Assembly: GCA_030407085.1 (NCBI GenBank)
Contig: CM059582.1
Coordinates: 70,389,501-70,453,500 of the forward strand
DNA from: Trichopria drosophilae
Lineage: Eukaryota > Arthropoda > Insecta > Hymenoptera > Diapriidae
Direction of reading: 5' to 3'
Length of the DNA: 64,000 nt
In this document: piece by piece, positions 34,249 to 46,543 of the stretch
Position numbering within the stretch: the stretch's first letter is position 1
Layout of the letters: each line of letters starts with the position of its first letter
The notes under the pieces: generated by a model
The model's input: the letters and a program-made list of their open reading frames with translations, nothing else
Database searches by the model: none
What the model was told of the DNA's origin: nothing
Program-made: the position numbers and the translations under genes

Positions 34249-35680
34249 TTATTTGGTTGTGTGCCTCCAATTCCTTACGAGTGCTCCGAAAACTAGTGAG
34301 TTTGGTGACTCGATTTTATAAAGACGGATATCTTTATAACATTTCAGAAATGTGATACACTCGTGTTTTGATTTGACAGTGATTTCTGATGCGGCGAACC
34401 CATTCAGAAAATGTATTGAGTCGTGCATTCGGTGGTAAATTGATTCTGGGAATTGATGGCCGACGACTGCGTCAAGGAAGGATGGACAAGATGATGCTGT
34501 GAGTCCTCTGGGCTTGATCTTGTTCATGTCCGTTTTATATGGTCGACCCCAGGGGTCACGGTCCACCTCACAAAAGTCCTGCCAGCATTCTTCCTCTTCT
34601 TTTCATAGTCCGCGGCCAATTGGTAGTACCGGGGCTTATGAACTGCTCTGTGGTGCAGCCTTCGACCCCGAAGGCACTCTCGACGAATAGCTGCCTTGAT
34701 TATTTCTGTTGGTTCAGAGCCACCTTTCTAGGAAATCCACGGCCCGCCAGAATCCAACCCTATTTGCGGATGACTACCAGGTGGACACGGCACGCCGAAG
34801 CGCTCCCCCGTGTGGAACCCACCTGATAGGGGCTTGACACCACACCCCAGCTCCCCAGTACGGTGGGTATCTCGAGTCCTTTCACGATCAAGCAATTGTC
34901 GGCACAGCCCAGCCGAACGATCGGGTCCGTGAGGTCGTCAATTCTCAAAACTTACTAAGAGAAGCGGATCTTTTAAAAGCATTGCTCCTCTTCGAGTTCG
35001 GGTACTTCGACCCCTCCCTCTTCCTTGCGGACGGAGTTACCCACTCCGCTCTCTTCCACAAGTCCCCTGCGGGGGACGAGTTGGAACAGCAGGTCCTAGG
35101 CCACCGCACAGTAATTGAGGTTTACTTGGATCACCTTAGCCATTGTTAGTTGGTGCTCCAACCTCTTGCGTTGCCCGATGTTTGGCTACGCAGTCCTCAA
35201 TCTTGTAACTCTCTTGACCACACCGGAAGCACTGCGCCGAGCGTCGACCGCGCTCTTACAATCCCTTGCCAGATGTCCGCTCTCCTGGCACCTGTAGTAG
35301 CGCGTGGGTCTTTCACGCAGTCGAACCCGGCATGGCGCGGTCACTGAGGGCCTCCAGCCTCCGGAACAGGTCCCGGCTAACAGGGATGAGGTCATGGAGA
35401 CGTCTACCCTGTCAAGAAACACCCGGGCGGCATCACTACCACCCGGGAACAGACCCACGCTGATGGCCCGCCGACCAAGGAGGGCCCATGGCAGCACCAT
35501 CGCCACAGTGATAGGTGGGGTAGAGTGTCGGACAACGGAGGACAGCCCAATTTTACCATCGACGGCTGTTCTCCCAACAATAAGGGAGTCGTCGAGCGAC
35601 GGAGGGTCGGATGACGATGGTCTGCCGAATCGGGAGCGGCGGGGCGGGCGGATGCGCACTACGACCAGGCGCCAACCCCC
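34249..35680 (-). pseudogene. R1-clade-like non-LTR element: ORF1 end and ORF2 start (decayed)
   Basis: ORF1, 35,186-35,659, ends in a gag-like knuckle: 'YYRCQESGHLARDCKSAV' is a CCHC motif, and a second 'CFRCGQESYKIEDC' appears just downstream in another frame. About 60 bases later a minus-strand ATG (near 35,147) reads 'MAKVIQVNLNYCAVA' and then a TAG. This is the usual start of R1-type ORF2 endonuclease ('..IQ.NLN....AQDLL'). Further downstream only fragments remain, among them 'DPWGRPYK' at 34,249-34,566, which resembles the linker before RT in this clade. No RT catalytic block follows. ORF1 upstream of 35,680 is lost where the R2/NeSL-like fragment on the other strand begins. Confidence 0.7.
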
Positions 35681-35794
35681 GTCACTGACGGACGCCCACG
35701 TAAGGGGCTCGAGGGGTGGACGGAGAGAGGGGAGTGGGGTGGAGTTGGAGGGAGAGTGTAATCCTGCGGAAATTTGGTGCTCTCAGTAATATAA

Positions 35795-36905
35795 TTGCCG
35801 AAGAGGGCACCGAAAACAGGGTGCGTCGCGGGGCGTCATCTCCGTGTGCCAGGGAACAGCGGCAGCGGCGGCGCGACAATGCAGCCACACCGGGGCCCCT
35901 CCGTGGTAACCAGCCGATATTCTCGCAGAACGCCGATAGACGAGCTCGTGCATACCTGCGAGAGAGTCGAATCTGCCGAGGACCTGGAGAGGACGGCCGC
36001 GTTAGTGTCGGCCTTCTTCAACGGGTCTAAGGAGCTGCGGAGGGACAATTGCGGGACCGCGTGGAATGCAGGCGGAGGGGGCCGCCGGAGAGAGGATGGC
36101 TCACGCACCCGAGTCCATGGTCCGGAGAGTGCGGTGGTGGAGGCGACGCGTATCCAGAGTCTGAATCGTAAAAACAGATGTAGGGCCATTCAGCAAGTGA
36201 TCCAAGAAGATCGGACCCGTTGCCAAATTGATCTGGCAAGGGTCCAGGAGCACTTCTTGACAGTGCATCGCCCTAGAGACGAAGGATGCCGGCTGCAGCT
36301 GCCGCAGTTCGAACCCCCATCGCAAGTCAGCTGCGACGCTTTGGAGGCGCCCTTTGGGGCCGGCGCGGTGGCAAAAAAGCTCCGGAAGATGACTAACTCA
36401 TCTCCGGGGCGAGACGGCCTATCCTACCGAGATCTGAGGGGGGCTGACGGAGGGGGTCGCCGCTTATTTTAACACCTGCGTGCGACTGGGGCTCGTGCCG
36501 GAGCCGTGGAAGGAGTCGACCACCATACTCCTCTATAAAAAGGGCTGCGTGGACGACCTCTCCAACTGCCGGCCGATAGCGATGTGTAACACCATCGCTA
36601 AGATCTTCGCTGCGCTCCAGGCGGACCGGCAAACCCGGTGCGCTGTGTCCAACAGTCGCCTTAGTGTGTCCCAGAAAGGCATCCTGCAGTACGAAGGTTG
36701 CTACGAACACAACTTCGTGCTGCAGGAGGCTATTCGGGACGCGCGCCGCCGCAGAAAAAATCTGGTCGTCGCGTGGTTGGACCTGAGCAATACCTTTCGA
36801 TCGGTCCCCCACGCGGCGATAGCTGAGGCTCTAAGGGAGCACGAGGTCCTTGACGGGACGAGAAATATCATCTTGGCGTCCAGCCGGGGAGCTACGACCA
36901 TTTTG
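35795..36905 (+). pseudogene. R2/NeSL-like non-LTR reverse transcriptase, N-terminal half
   Basis: The N-terminal linker 'LNRKNRCRAIQQVIQ' (36,160-36,205) precedes 'LARVQEHF'. RT motifs follow: 'SSPGRDGLSYRDLRG' (36,400-36,440); after a frameshift at about 36,460-36,480, 'LVPEPWKESTTILLYKKG' (36,490-36,545), 'LSNCRPIAMCN', 'SVSQKGILQYEGCYEHNF' (36,660-36,715) and 'VVAWLDLSNTFRSVPHA' carrying the first catalytic Asp (36,765-36,815). It stops at 36,905 before any Y/F-x-DD motif and runs into AT-rich sequence. The truncation removes the active site, fingers/thumb remainder and any endonuclease. Assignment to the R2/NeSL group rather than R1 rests on the 'PEPWKES..I.LYKKG' and 'GC.EHNF' motif style. 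Confidence 0.75.
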
Positions 36906-38613
36906 AAATTTTTTTAAAAATATTCTACCATAATGTTTTACAAGTCTTTCAAATATTTCATTTTGGAGGAATTTGGAGACATCGACCTCAGTTCTGATAT
37001 TATTAATGTGGAATGACTTACCTACAATAAAATAAGTAATTGATTTACCTATGAAATTGTACACCGTAGGTCCCAACCGTTTCATGTATATGAGAAACCA
37101 TGCAAAAGGTATGATCTGAGATTTCATTTTTAATACTAGATTAAATACTGAGGGAGAGAATGTACATATGAAATAAGTGGTAAATTACTTTTCCTTCTTT
37201 CACTGCCATCAGCGTGACCATTTGCGTGAATCCTTTGAATTTGGGGATGATATCAAATGTTCCATCGACAAATAACCAGAAAGTATTGTATTATATTGAT
37301 TGTAGCCATAAAAAATTCGACCTGTTGCTGAAAATTTTAAATTATGTTTTAGGCTTCTCTAATAATTTCACTTCCATTTGTTTCTCCAGGTTTTCTACTT
37401 TTTTATTCATTTTCTCTTCCTTCCTTTATCTCTGTAAATGCTAGAAAGTATTTTATTAAATTTGTCATTACTTTGCTTGGAAAAATCGCGAACGTCTTCT
37501 TGAGAAATCATGGTGTTCAATTTCCCAAGAAAAGTAATGGCGAATTTAATTTAATTTAATTTTATTTTTAATTAAATAATTTTTTGTACGTGCAGAGATA
37601 AAAGAAGGAAGACATGAAACTGAATATAAATGTAAAAAAACTGGAGGAAAAAATTGAAGAGAAATTAGAGAAAAAGCCTAAAGAGCAATGTTTAAAATTT
37701 TCACCAACATGTCGAATTTTTGATGTTGTAAAAATTTGGTTACAGGATCATCAAACTTGACAATTGAATATTTATACTTTTTATCTTTTTTAGATGCACC
37801 GACCGCAAGAACTGCAGGGGGAAGAGGTAGTTGACCTGCGAACAATTTCTTCTGTCGGAGGCGCATAATTCTTCATGCACGAAAATGAGTACTGAAGAGG
37901 TACAAGAAGAAATATTTCATATATATTTAAACAAGGCAGTTAGCACAGAGGGAACCAGCTATAGTAGCCGTTAGGTGCACATTCAATACAGTGGGGAAGC
38001 GATGAAAACACACTGACAGGCTAGTCATTTTTTATGTATTTCTGAGGATATTCGGTTTCTAGGAAGTACGAATGTCCAGCGGTATCTTAAACATTGAAAA
38101 ATGTGCCTGGCTTTTGAAATTTTTAAAGTTCATTTTTGGACACGACATATTAGAGATGCAATAACCTAACTCCCATACCTCCGAAAATATGGATGAACGA
38201 TTTTTTCCCATCCTGTTCCCGTCCTTTTTGACAATGCAGCTTCACAAATAGAAAAAAAATGATGCTTTCAGGTCTTCAGAAATGAGCGGCCAAAGGATCA
38301 TCGCTGGTCTCGTAACAATTTTCTATCTTATCGATTGCAAGCCTAAATTTTTTATCCAAAGGCTAATATTTTTAAAAAATATTAATAAAAAAAACAGAAA
38401 AAGTTAATCGAAAAGACAAGGTTTTAAGAAAGTATATAAGTGATGATTGACAAAGAACACATTTCATTTTATATTATTTTCATCAGAACGTTTCAATGAA
38501 ATTTCAAAAAACAGAGAAAATGATTAATAATTTGATAATCGAGGAAGTAAAATTATATTCAAGTGATAGGGGGTACCTTAATAACTCAAACGTACTCTTA
38601 AGGGATAATAAAA
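36906..38613. other. AT-rich, no gene; contains an imperfect inverted repeat
   Basis: Arms at 37,306-37,440 and 37,580-37,725 match in opposite orientation ('AAATTCGACCTGTTG', 'GAAAATTTTAAA', 'CTCCAG', 'CTTCCTTC.TTTATCTCTG'), with about 140 bp between them. Minus-strand frames across both arms ('VTKFLQHQKFDMLVKILN' at about 37,690-37,745 and 'VSKFLQNEIFERLVKHYG' near 36,925-36,975) look related to each other. So a short coding motif was copied more than once. No family was recognised. Confidence 0.4.
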
Positions 38614-38679
38614 GTTAAATAGGGACCCCCATTTTTTGTTGTAGATTTGGATTCCAGGGAAAAAAGTGCACCAATTTGA
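38614..38679 (+). repeat. Left arm of a widely spaced inverted repeat
   Basis: 'GTTAAATAGGGACCCCCATT', then 'GATTTGGATTC' and 'GAAAAAAGTGCACCAA', is matched in inverted orientation at 41,568-41,634. The pair encloses the Tc1/mariner-like transposase, but the arms lie about 1.2 and 0.7 kb from its ORF. They may be ends of a larger composite or two copies of one dispersed repeat. Confidence 0.65.
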
Positions 38680-39890
38680 TCGACGAGGTTTCGCGTTTTG
38701 GTTCGATGATAAAAATGAAAATGTGTAAAATATTGTTACAAATTGAGAATATCACCAGAATTCGTTTCATATCAAAGAAAGTAAAGTAGACGTGTTTCAT
38801 ATTTTTAAAAATGATATGTAATGACTCCTAATTTATCCCCCACCCTCACTTTCTCGGTGTGTAAGGGGGAATAATTTCAAGTCTTCAACGTGAAGCCCTG
38901 TTATCAATCTTTTATCCTTCTGACAAATTGATCAGATAATTGATTTGCCGCAAGGATATCCCCAGGCCCGCTAGTTAGTACTTTTAAATCGCCGCAATAA
39001 ACTGAGAGACCGACTTTATTAAAATTTAGTATTATTTTATCAAATTTTAATATGTTTTATATTCAGATAGGGAAAATTTGATCCCTTTATGAAAATTTAA
39101 TATTAAAAATTCTAATATTTAGTAATACCTATTGCGAAAATTATTATTCTGAATATAAAATTTTAATAATGTCCATTCGAAAAATTAAGAAGATAATTGA
39201 TATTCTTCATATTAAAAATCAAAACTGATTACACTAAAAATTGTGCATGTAATATGGAAGCCGTTTTATAAATGTGAAGTTTTCTACCTTCAATAAAATT
39301 ACATTTTATGTTTTAAATTTATTACTTAATAAATTAAAGAGGACATCACGCAATCCATTAAAAAACTCGTGATGTCCCTTCACTCAGATCATTCTCTCTG
39401 TGTAAGTTTTTTGCGAAATACGAATAAATAAGCTGAGCATTGACGGTCAAATCAGCTTCTATTAAACAAAACGAAGTGCGACTTCGTTTGGGAATTTCGT
39501 CGCCATCTACCGGACCCTGAAGTTTCATACATGTACATCGCTTGAATTTCGGCCATCACCGCCGCCGGTCCCGTTAAATAACGCTAGGGGGCGACATAAC
39601 TCGAAAATAAAGTAGCGTGTCATTTTATATAAAATAAGTTGAGTCACACGTAACCAGTTCACCTACATTTTTATCTACTTTCCTGAAGGGATGTAAATGG
39701 ATATCGCAACGTTCTAATCCCCATATTAATATTTAATATTCACGGTCTCTCAATGTAAGACTGTTTTTGAAGTCCATTGTATTGGTAGTAATTCGGTCGG
39801 AGGTCACTTTGCTTTTAGAATAACAACTTTCAGTTTACGTGACTATTTTTTGTCTACCCTTCATAGCTTAAATCGAATTGCAAGTTAAAA
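38680..39890. other. AT-rich stretch upstream of a transposase
   Basis: No gene. 'TGAGAGACCG' near 39,003 and its complement near 39,744 form an inverted pair. A local hairpin 'GACATCACG...CGTGATGTC' lies at about 39,343-39,377. Neither could be tied to a defined element. Confidence 0.35.
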
Positions 39891-40918
39891 ATGAATTCTG
39901 CTACAATTCCCGAAAAAATCGAAATGATTCTTGTTTATGGTGAATGTAGGAGGAATATTGACGACGCTGTTGCGTTGTATGCTGAGCGTTTTCCAGATAA
40001 TGCTCGCTCGCGTTCTTTTTCTTACAAATTTGTGAATGCCTTTCACTCTGACGGAGCGTGCAAAACAAAAAAAGGAAGCGAAGATTAACAGTTACAGGAG
40101 AAGTTAACGAAGTAGCTGTACTAGCAGCTATTTACCAAAATCCAGATGTAAGCACACTACAATTACATCGCGATTCCGGCATTTCCAGAGATAGTATTCA
40201 AAGAATATTACATCGTCATACGTTTCACCCATATCACATTACACTACATGGCGATGATTTTCATAACCCAGTGGTGTTTTGTGAATGGGCACTGCAAAAT
40301 ATGCAAACGAACCACAATTTCGTTGTTAATGTATTATTTTCAGATGAATCTACATTCACGAATCATGGTGGCGTTAATAGGCATAACATGCATTATTGGA
40401 GCGTAGAAAATCCCCATTGGTTACGACAAGTTAATCATCAACATCCTTGTTCGGTGAACGTTTGGTGTGGAATCATAGGAAATAAACTCATTTGTCCTTA
40501 TTTCATTGAAGGTAATTTGAATGGAACAAATTATCAAGATTTCCTAGAACAAAAACTACCATTACTACTTGACGATGTTACTATGGACGTTCGACGGACA
40601 ATGTGGTTTCAGCATGATGGTTGCCCAGCACATTTTTCAAGAGTAGCAAGGGAAGTGCTAGACCCGATTACAATGGTCGGTGGATTGGTAGAGGTGGCCC
40701 CATTAATTGGCCGGCGAGGTCACCTGATTTGACATCTCCGGATTTCTTCAAATGGGGTTACCTAAAAGGTAAGGTTTATGAACAAGTACCAACGACTCGT
40801 GGAACGCATAAGAACTGCTTGCGCAGATATGATACTATCCCGTATGAAGTCATTTGAAGAAAGAATAAATAGATGCATTGAAGTGGAAGGTCAACATTTC
40901 GAACACTTGCTCAAGTAA
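39891..40918 (+). pseudogene. Tc1/mariner-superfamily transposase, frameshifted
   Basis: The start at 39,891 gives 'MILVYGECRRNIDDAVALYA', a helix-turn-helix-like N-terminus. After a frameshift near 40,075 the reading continues with 'SGISRDSIQRILHRH' (second DNA-binding helix) and the DDE core. The first Asp is in 'LFSDESTFTNHG' (40,337-40,372). Then come 'WSVNVWCG'-type 'CSVNVWCGIIGN', the second Asp in 'QHDGCPAH' (40,610-40,633) and, after a second frameshift near 40,665, the third acidic residue in 'RSPDLTSPDFF' (40,717-40,750). A third frameshift near 40,800 leads to 'RCIEVEGQHFEHLLK' and a stop at 40,916-40,918. All three catalytic acids are still encoded. The length of about 340 codons is normal for the family. 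Terminal repeats next to the ORF were not found. Confidence 0.85.
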
Positions 40919-42264
40919 GTGAACAGTGAGAGGCAAGGGGACTCACGTAAAACAAGCACCCCAAAGGGAACAGAAAAATACTACGTCCACGTCGTTGTTC
41001 CTGGGTAACGCTAAATGTATTTTTTCCTGGCTTTGTTAGAATGACCGTATTCCATATCCGCTACGCGGAGCGAAAGCTGTCCATTCCGTTTGAGTGCCCG
41101 CGTGCATGCGCACTTTGTTCTCATTACTCCCGTGGGACGAAAAGTGCTGCCCGCGGGATTAGTGGATGCGGCCAGGAAAAAAATAGCGTATCTTTACGAG
41201 AGGAATGCGCGCGCACCTCGTGAGAAGTCTGCCCTCGCTTCGCTCGCGCAGCAAACCTTCCACTCAGGGATCACGCTCTTTCCTCCCTTAAAGCATAATA
41301 TACTATTTTTGACACACAACCAAATCCATGATTATTTTTCAGATAATTTCCATTGTAGCGGCTAGAAAACACATTACAAGAATTAAAGTAAAAGAAAAAC
41401 GAACATTTCGTAGAGGTGGCATTGAATAGTATTTTTAAAATAAAATATGTCTACTATTATTTCAGATGTGATGTGAATTCTGGAGACGTCGAATTTTAGG
41501 GATTTTTTACTTTTGCTTTTTGTCGACTACAGCGTCACCTGTGAACCACAATGTAATAGCTCCTAGGTCAAGTTGGTGTACTTTTTTCCGGAGAATCCAA
41601 ATCTGCAATAAAAAATGGAGGTCCCTATTTAATATTAGTTTTATTGTTTTCCCCCACCCCACCCCCAGGAGGTGGGGGAGGGGGTCAATTTAATTATTAC
41701 TGGATGCCCCCCTTTGTGTCGAACAACTTTCATCTTACATCTTTTTTTATTTTGTGCATAGTTCTCGAGATATTTCTACGTCTTCCGATAAATCGGCCAC
41801 CCTGTATAAATAAATTTTTAATCTGTTTTAGTTTCATCGTTCGACGTTTTTTATATTGCGATTAACTAACGTGTAAAACAACATTCATGGTTCCCTTTTT
41901 TTTTGTACAAGAAAAATAAGGCTGTCTTGTTTTGAATCGCAATACTGTTTTTAAAACGTCTACTTGAATCAAGAGTAGAATTTTAATCGATGGGTATATA
42001 CAAGATGCTGACTTTGCATCTTTTTTTGTTTCAAACCCGTACAATATTAACAATTCAGCATTCGCAGCTGCATTCTTTTTTCTGTTGTCCCTTTTTAAAT
42101 GACATAAATCGCGCGCTTAAACGTTAAGTGTAAAAACGGAAAGGATTTTTTCTCATGTGGCACTTAATTGCACACTCGCACTCACACACGCACAAGCAAA
42201 CTAATATATAATATATATACGCACACTACAAAATTCGCGATTACACATACGTCTATTGTGTTTT
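40919..42264. other. Gene-free stretch between transposase and copia element
   Basis: 41,041-41,290 is more GC-rich with short open frames but no motif. 41,650-41,700 has a C-rich then G-rich inverted patch (CCCCCACCCCACCCCC / GGTGGGGGAGGGGG). 'GGCCACCCTGTATA' at about 41,794 is a word typical of insect DNA-transposon ends. A minus-strand frame at 41,862-42,053 has no recognisable content. Confidence 0.4.
41568..41634 (-). repeat. Right arm of the widely spaced inverted repeat
   Basis: Complement of 38,614-38,679, with about 85 percent agreement by eye. Confidence 0.65.
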
Positions 42265-42539
42265 TGACAGAAATATCGGGTTAATAAATATCGAAACAAA
42301 ATACGTAATATATAGTATTTATTAAATACGTGACTGCCTTATTTCAATGGCTTATGACGACTAACTACCAGAACGCAGAGAGCAATGTCGACGTATATAT
42401 CTCGATGGGCAAGAAAAACAAGCGTTGGAAGTCACGTGACATCTTATAAACAAAATCTAAATTCTACGTTATATTACACATATGTCTATAATAATTGAAT
42501 GTTCATTAATACGCGGAATTTTCATGTATATAACTAACA
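42265..42539 (-). repeat. Copia 3' LTR
   Basis: On the minus strand it starts TGTTAGTTATATAC and ends GATATTTCTGTCA. It pairs with the 5' LTR at 46,544-46,820. Confidence 0.92.
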
Positions 42540-42551
42540 CTCCCACTTTCC
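42540..42551 (-). promoter_or_regulatory. Copia polypurine tract
   Basis: Minus strand GGAAAGTGGGAG lies directly before the TGTTAG start of the 3' LTR. Confidence 0.8.
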
Positions 42552-42562
42552 AAGTATTAACG

Positions 42563-45500
42563 CTAATAATTTGAACGATTTATTGATTCTATTCCAAGTT
42601 GGAATCTTAATGTTTCGAATCTTTCTTTCGCAATACTCTTAGTCAAAATATCGGCAATTTGATCATGTGACGATACGAAAACCGAAGCAATTTCTTTTCG
42701 CTCGTATTTTTCGCGTATAAAATGAAACTTTATGTCGATGTGTTTCGTTCGACTATGAAATTCCGCATTCTTTATGAGACGAATAGCGCTTTGGTTGTCG
42801 ATACATAATGTAATTATTGCCTTTTTGCTTTTAAAACCTATTTCAACAGGAAATGTGTTTAGCCAGATACACTCTTTAATTGCAGTACTCGCGGCTACAT
42901 ATTCTACTTCGGTTGTGCTCAGCCTAACTGTTGCTTGGCGCTTTGAAGCCCATGTTATTGTTGCATTTCCAAGTTTAAAGATATAGCCTGTAGTTGAGCG
43001 TCTTGTTTCTAAATCGCTTGCGAAATCCGCATCGGAATAACCTACAAGATTTTGATCTTTATATCCGCGGTACATTATTCCGTAATTCTTTGTACTTAAC
43101 AAATATATAAATATACATTTAACAGCATTCCAATGGATTATCTCGAATTTATTACAAAAACGACTAACAAGCCCAACCGCAAAGGCGATATCAGGACGCG
43201 AAACCATTGCTAAAAACAATAAACATCCGACAGCTTCGCGATATGGGATTTTATCTGTCATCTCCCACTCATTTTTGGGAGCTTTTAAAACTACATTCGG
43301 ATCAGCAGGAACCAATACGCTTTTCACTTCACACATGGTGAACTTGGATAAAATTCTTTCGATGTACGATTCCTGATACACGAATATCGAGCTTTCAGCA
43401 CGGTTGCGAACTATTTCTAAGCCTACATAACAGTTTACCTCACTTTCAGTAATTTCAAAAGTATTTCTCAATTCGCTGAAGAAATAATCAATTAAATTAC
43501 TGCAATTTGCCATAACCAGTCCATCATCGACGTATAGTGTCAGATAAATTTTCTTCCCTTTGAAATTACCGAAATAGACACATTTATCTGACTCACTCTG
43601 ATTTAAATTAAATATTCTTATAAAATCATTGAAACGCTCATTCCAACACCTTGCCGCTTGTTCAGCCCATAGAATGCTTTGTTCAACCTGCATCCTTTGT
43701 CAGAATCTACATTAATTCCCTCAGGAATTTTCATGTATAATTCCTCTTTCACTGTACCATTAATAAATGCCGTTTTTATGTCGAACTTTCGCATCTCTAA
43801 ATTGTCAATTGCGGCAATTGCAGGCAGCAACCGTATTGAGTCGTATCTCACCACTGGTGAAAAAATTTCGCCAAAATCCATTTCAGGTTTTTGTGAAAAA
43901 CCCTTAGCACATAACCGGGCTTTAAAACGGAATGTTTCATGATCATCGCGCATTATGGGTTTTAATTTAAACACCCACTTACTGTCAATAACATGTTTGT
44001 TTTTCGGTAAATTTACGATCGTCCACGTATCGTTTCGAGCATGAGCATCAAGTTCCTCATTAATTGCCTTAATCCATTCTTTTGAATATTTACAAGTTAC
44101 GGCTTCATTGTATGTTATCGGTTCATCATACGATGTGAAACATGCTTGATAACGATCGGGTTTTCTTAAATTATCGCGGTTCCGTAAATCATATCCTTGA
44201 GTCGATTCATCAATGATCGATTCTGTTTCGTCGTGACTCTCGTTGCATTCAACCTCATCACGGCCAATTCATATTTCGGAATCATCATTTAATTCAATAT
44301 TGAATGGAATATTACACTCTTTTTCGATGTCGTTATATCGACTATTTTCATCAAAAATTACATCACGTGATACAATTACCTTTTTCGTGAATGGGTTGTA
44401 CAATCGAAAATTTTTCGATTCGCCGTGATAACCGACTAAAAACATTTTAGCTGATTTTGGATCCCATTTCCTTCTCAAATCCTTTGCAACATGAGCGTAT
44501 GCAGCGCTTCCAAATATTTTAATATGAGAAAGATCTGGCTTTCTTCCAAACCAATGTTCGTCAGGAACTGTGGCACGTGACTGCGATTGAATACATCGAT
44601 TAATTGTATAAACAGCAGTATTAGTTGCTTCTGCCCACAAAATTTTCGGTAAACCACTTGCAATGAGCATTGTTCTAGCGCATTCAACTATTGTTCTAAT
44701 ATCGCGTTCGGCGCTACCATTTTGTTCGTGCGTATACGGTGCAGAGGGTTCAAAAACGATTCCGTGGTTTCTCATAAAATCAAACATCGCGTCATTTACA
44801 AACTCTTTTCCATTATCGGCTCTAAATGCTTTTATTTTCTTGCCAAATGAGTTTTCAAATTCTAACACAAAATTTTTAAAATGGACGAAAGTGTCACTTT
44901 TGTGACGCAGAAAATAAACTTTACGAAAACCAGAGAAATCATCTTTCAAAAGCAAGAAAAAACGATATCCACCATTTGAAATCTCTGTCATAGGTCCACA
45001 AACGTCTCCATGAATTAAATCTCCGATTTGAGTTTTTTTATTCCCTGTGTTTTTAAAAGGGAATCTGTGTTGCTTTCCAAACGTGCAATTTTCACAGAAG
45101 CACTTATCAAAATTGTTGGACTTTATCCCGAGCACTAGATTTTCCTTTATCATTTTTCGTAAACAAACATCGTTAATGTGACCGAGACGTTTATGCCAGA
45201 TTTCAAAGGTATTTTCTTCAATGATGTTTACATCATTAATTGTTCTCGACACGGTCAACAAACGATACAGATTATTCTCTTACCTTACACCGCGAATTTT
45301 CAAAACATCATTAAGGTCTTTGACTTCTACGAAATTCTTTTGAAATATAATTGAATAACCGTTATTCGAACATGCTCCGGTTGAAAATAAGTTTTTGCGT
45401 AACTTTGGAACATACAGCACATTTTCGATTTTTCCGACCTTCCATTCACCATTGATTAGCATTTGTATTGGGACTGTACCGAAATCTTTAACTTCGCATT

Positions 45501-45657
45501 GTGTATCATCACCTAATTTAACGGTTTCATTTATTGTTTCACGAAAATCACTAAACCAATCGCGTTGGAAGGTCATATGTTTCGAAGCGCCCGAGTCGAG
45601 GAACCGAATATTTTCAACGCCGCATTCCATAAAATTCTCAATTAATTTTGACTCCAA
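42563..45657 (-). pseudogene. Copia pol: protease, integrase, RT, RNase H
   Basis: Read leftward. Aspartic protease 'FLDSGASKHMTF' (45,570-45,610). In-frame TAA at about 45,278. GAG-pre-integrase 'HKRLGHINDVCLRKM' with 'CENCTFGKQHRFPF' (45,060-45,195). Integrase core 'HGDVCGPM', 'FRADNGKEFVND' and 'PYTHEQNGSAERDI' (D, D, E). In-frame TGA at about 44,269, then the linker and RT: 'WVFKLKPIMRDD', 'RLCAKGFSQKP', a frameshift near 43,665, then 'YVDDGLVMA' (43,500-43,530). RNase H: 'SRSTTGYIFKLG', 'TEVEYVAAST' and 'KHIDIKFHFIREK'. The C-terminus is at 42,563. All catalytic motifs survive, so the copy is inactivated only by two stops and one indel. Confidence 0.92.
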
Positions 45658-45659
45658 AA

Positions 45660-46400
45660 CAATAAAATATTTTTACAAAAATAACATACGACATTCTTCT
45701 TGACGTCGGTGCTGCCAGCATTTGATGTGGAGATTGTTGATGGTCCTCGTTGATTCTCATGGTCTTTCTGTTGCATTGATATGGTTGCCAATGCGTTCGT
45801 TGTGTCGTCCATGCCGGAAAGACGACTTTCCTGCTTAATCAGTCGCTGGATGAGTTTTGTTTGTGTTTGCTCTTCTTCCCTAACGCTGTCCCATGCCGTG
45901 ACCAATGAATTATACTTTTGCGGTAGCGTACTCAATATTTTTGACATTATAGTAACTTGTGAAAGTTCTTCGCCAATGTCACGACGCTGACCCGCCATAT
46001 TTTCTATTCTGGCAAAGTGTTGGATCACTGAATCTGTCGGTGCCATTTTTATTTCGTGAAATCGAGACATCAAGGTCAACTTATTTGCTGCACTTTTCTG
46101 CTCGTGGATAGCACTTAATTTTATCCACATTTCGGCTGCTGTCTCGCAAGTAATCAAACATTCCAGCTGCTTTTGATCGATAGACGATGAAATGTAACAC
46201 ATTGCACGTGCGTTACGTGCGATCCAAGCGTCATAGCTCGCAGAACTTCTCTCCGGTTTCACTTCCGTGCCAATAACAATTTTCAGGAGACCAGTTGCAG
46301 TGAATATAGTACGTAGTTGGAATTTCCAGAGTTGGAAATTAGTTCCATCCAAGCGTGTAACCGATCTCGTGCCTATCGATTCTGAATTCGAGTTCGCCAT
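45660..46400 (-). pseudogene. Copia gag
   Basis: The start 'MANSNSESIGTRSVTRLDGT' is near 46,400. 'NFQLWKFQLRTIF' and 'AWIARNARAMCYISSSI' are the usual copia gag N-terminal blocks (the retrotran_gag-type domain). 'KILSTLPQKYNSLVTAWDS' follows at about residues 160-180. The CCHC knuckle begins ('CYFC') but the rest is missing: a deletion fuses it to the segment before protease at about 45,655-45,690, so nucleic-acid binding would be lost. Confidence 0.85.
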
Positions 46401-46522
46401 CTTGAATTACGACACGAAGGACGTCGTTCAAACAAAATATTCGAGAACATCACTCGCGAATTAATGCGTCGAATTTATTTAAAAATGAACTCGATTACGG
46501 TAATCCTTCGCAACTTTGTTTA

Positions 46523-46543
46523 GCGTGGCCTGGGCCCATAACC
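46523..46543 (-). promoter_or_regulatory. Copia primer-binding site
   Basis: Minus strand GGTTATGGGCCCAGGCCACG directly follows the LTR end. It matches the primer site of Drosophila copia, known to be complementary to an internal fragment of initiator tRNA-Met. Confidence 0.9.

Noticed and set aside
39003..39756. Possible ~750-bp MITE with TGAGAGACCG ends
   Set aside because: Only about 10-12 bases match at the ends and no target duplication could be defined.
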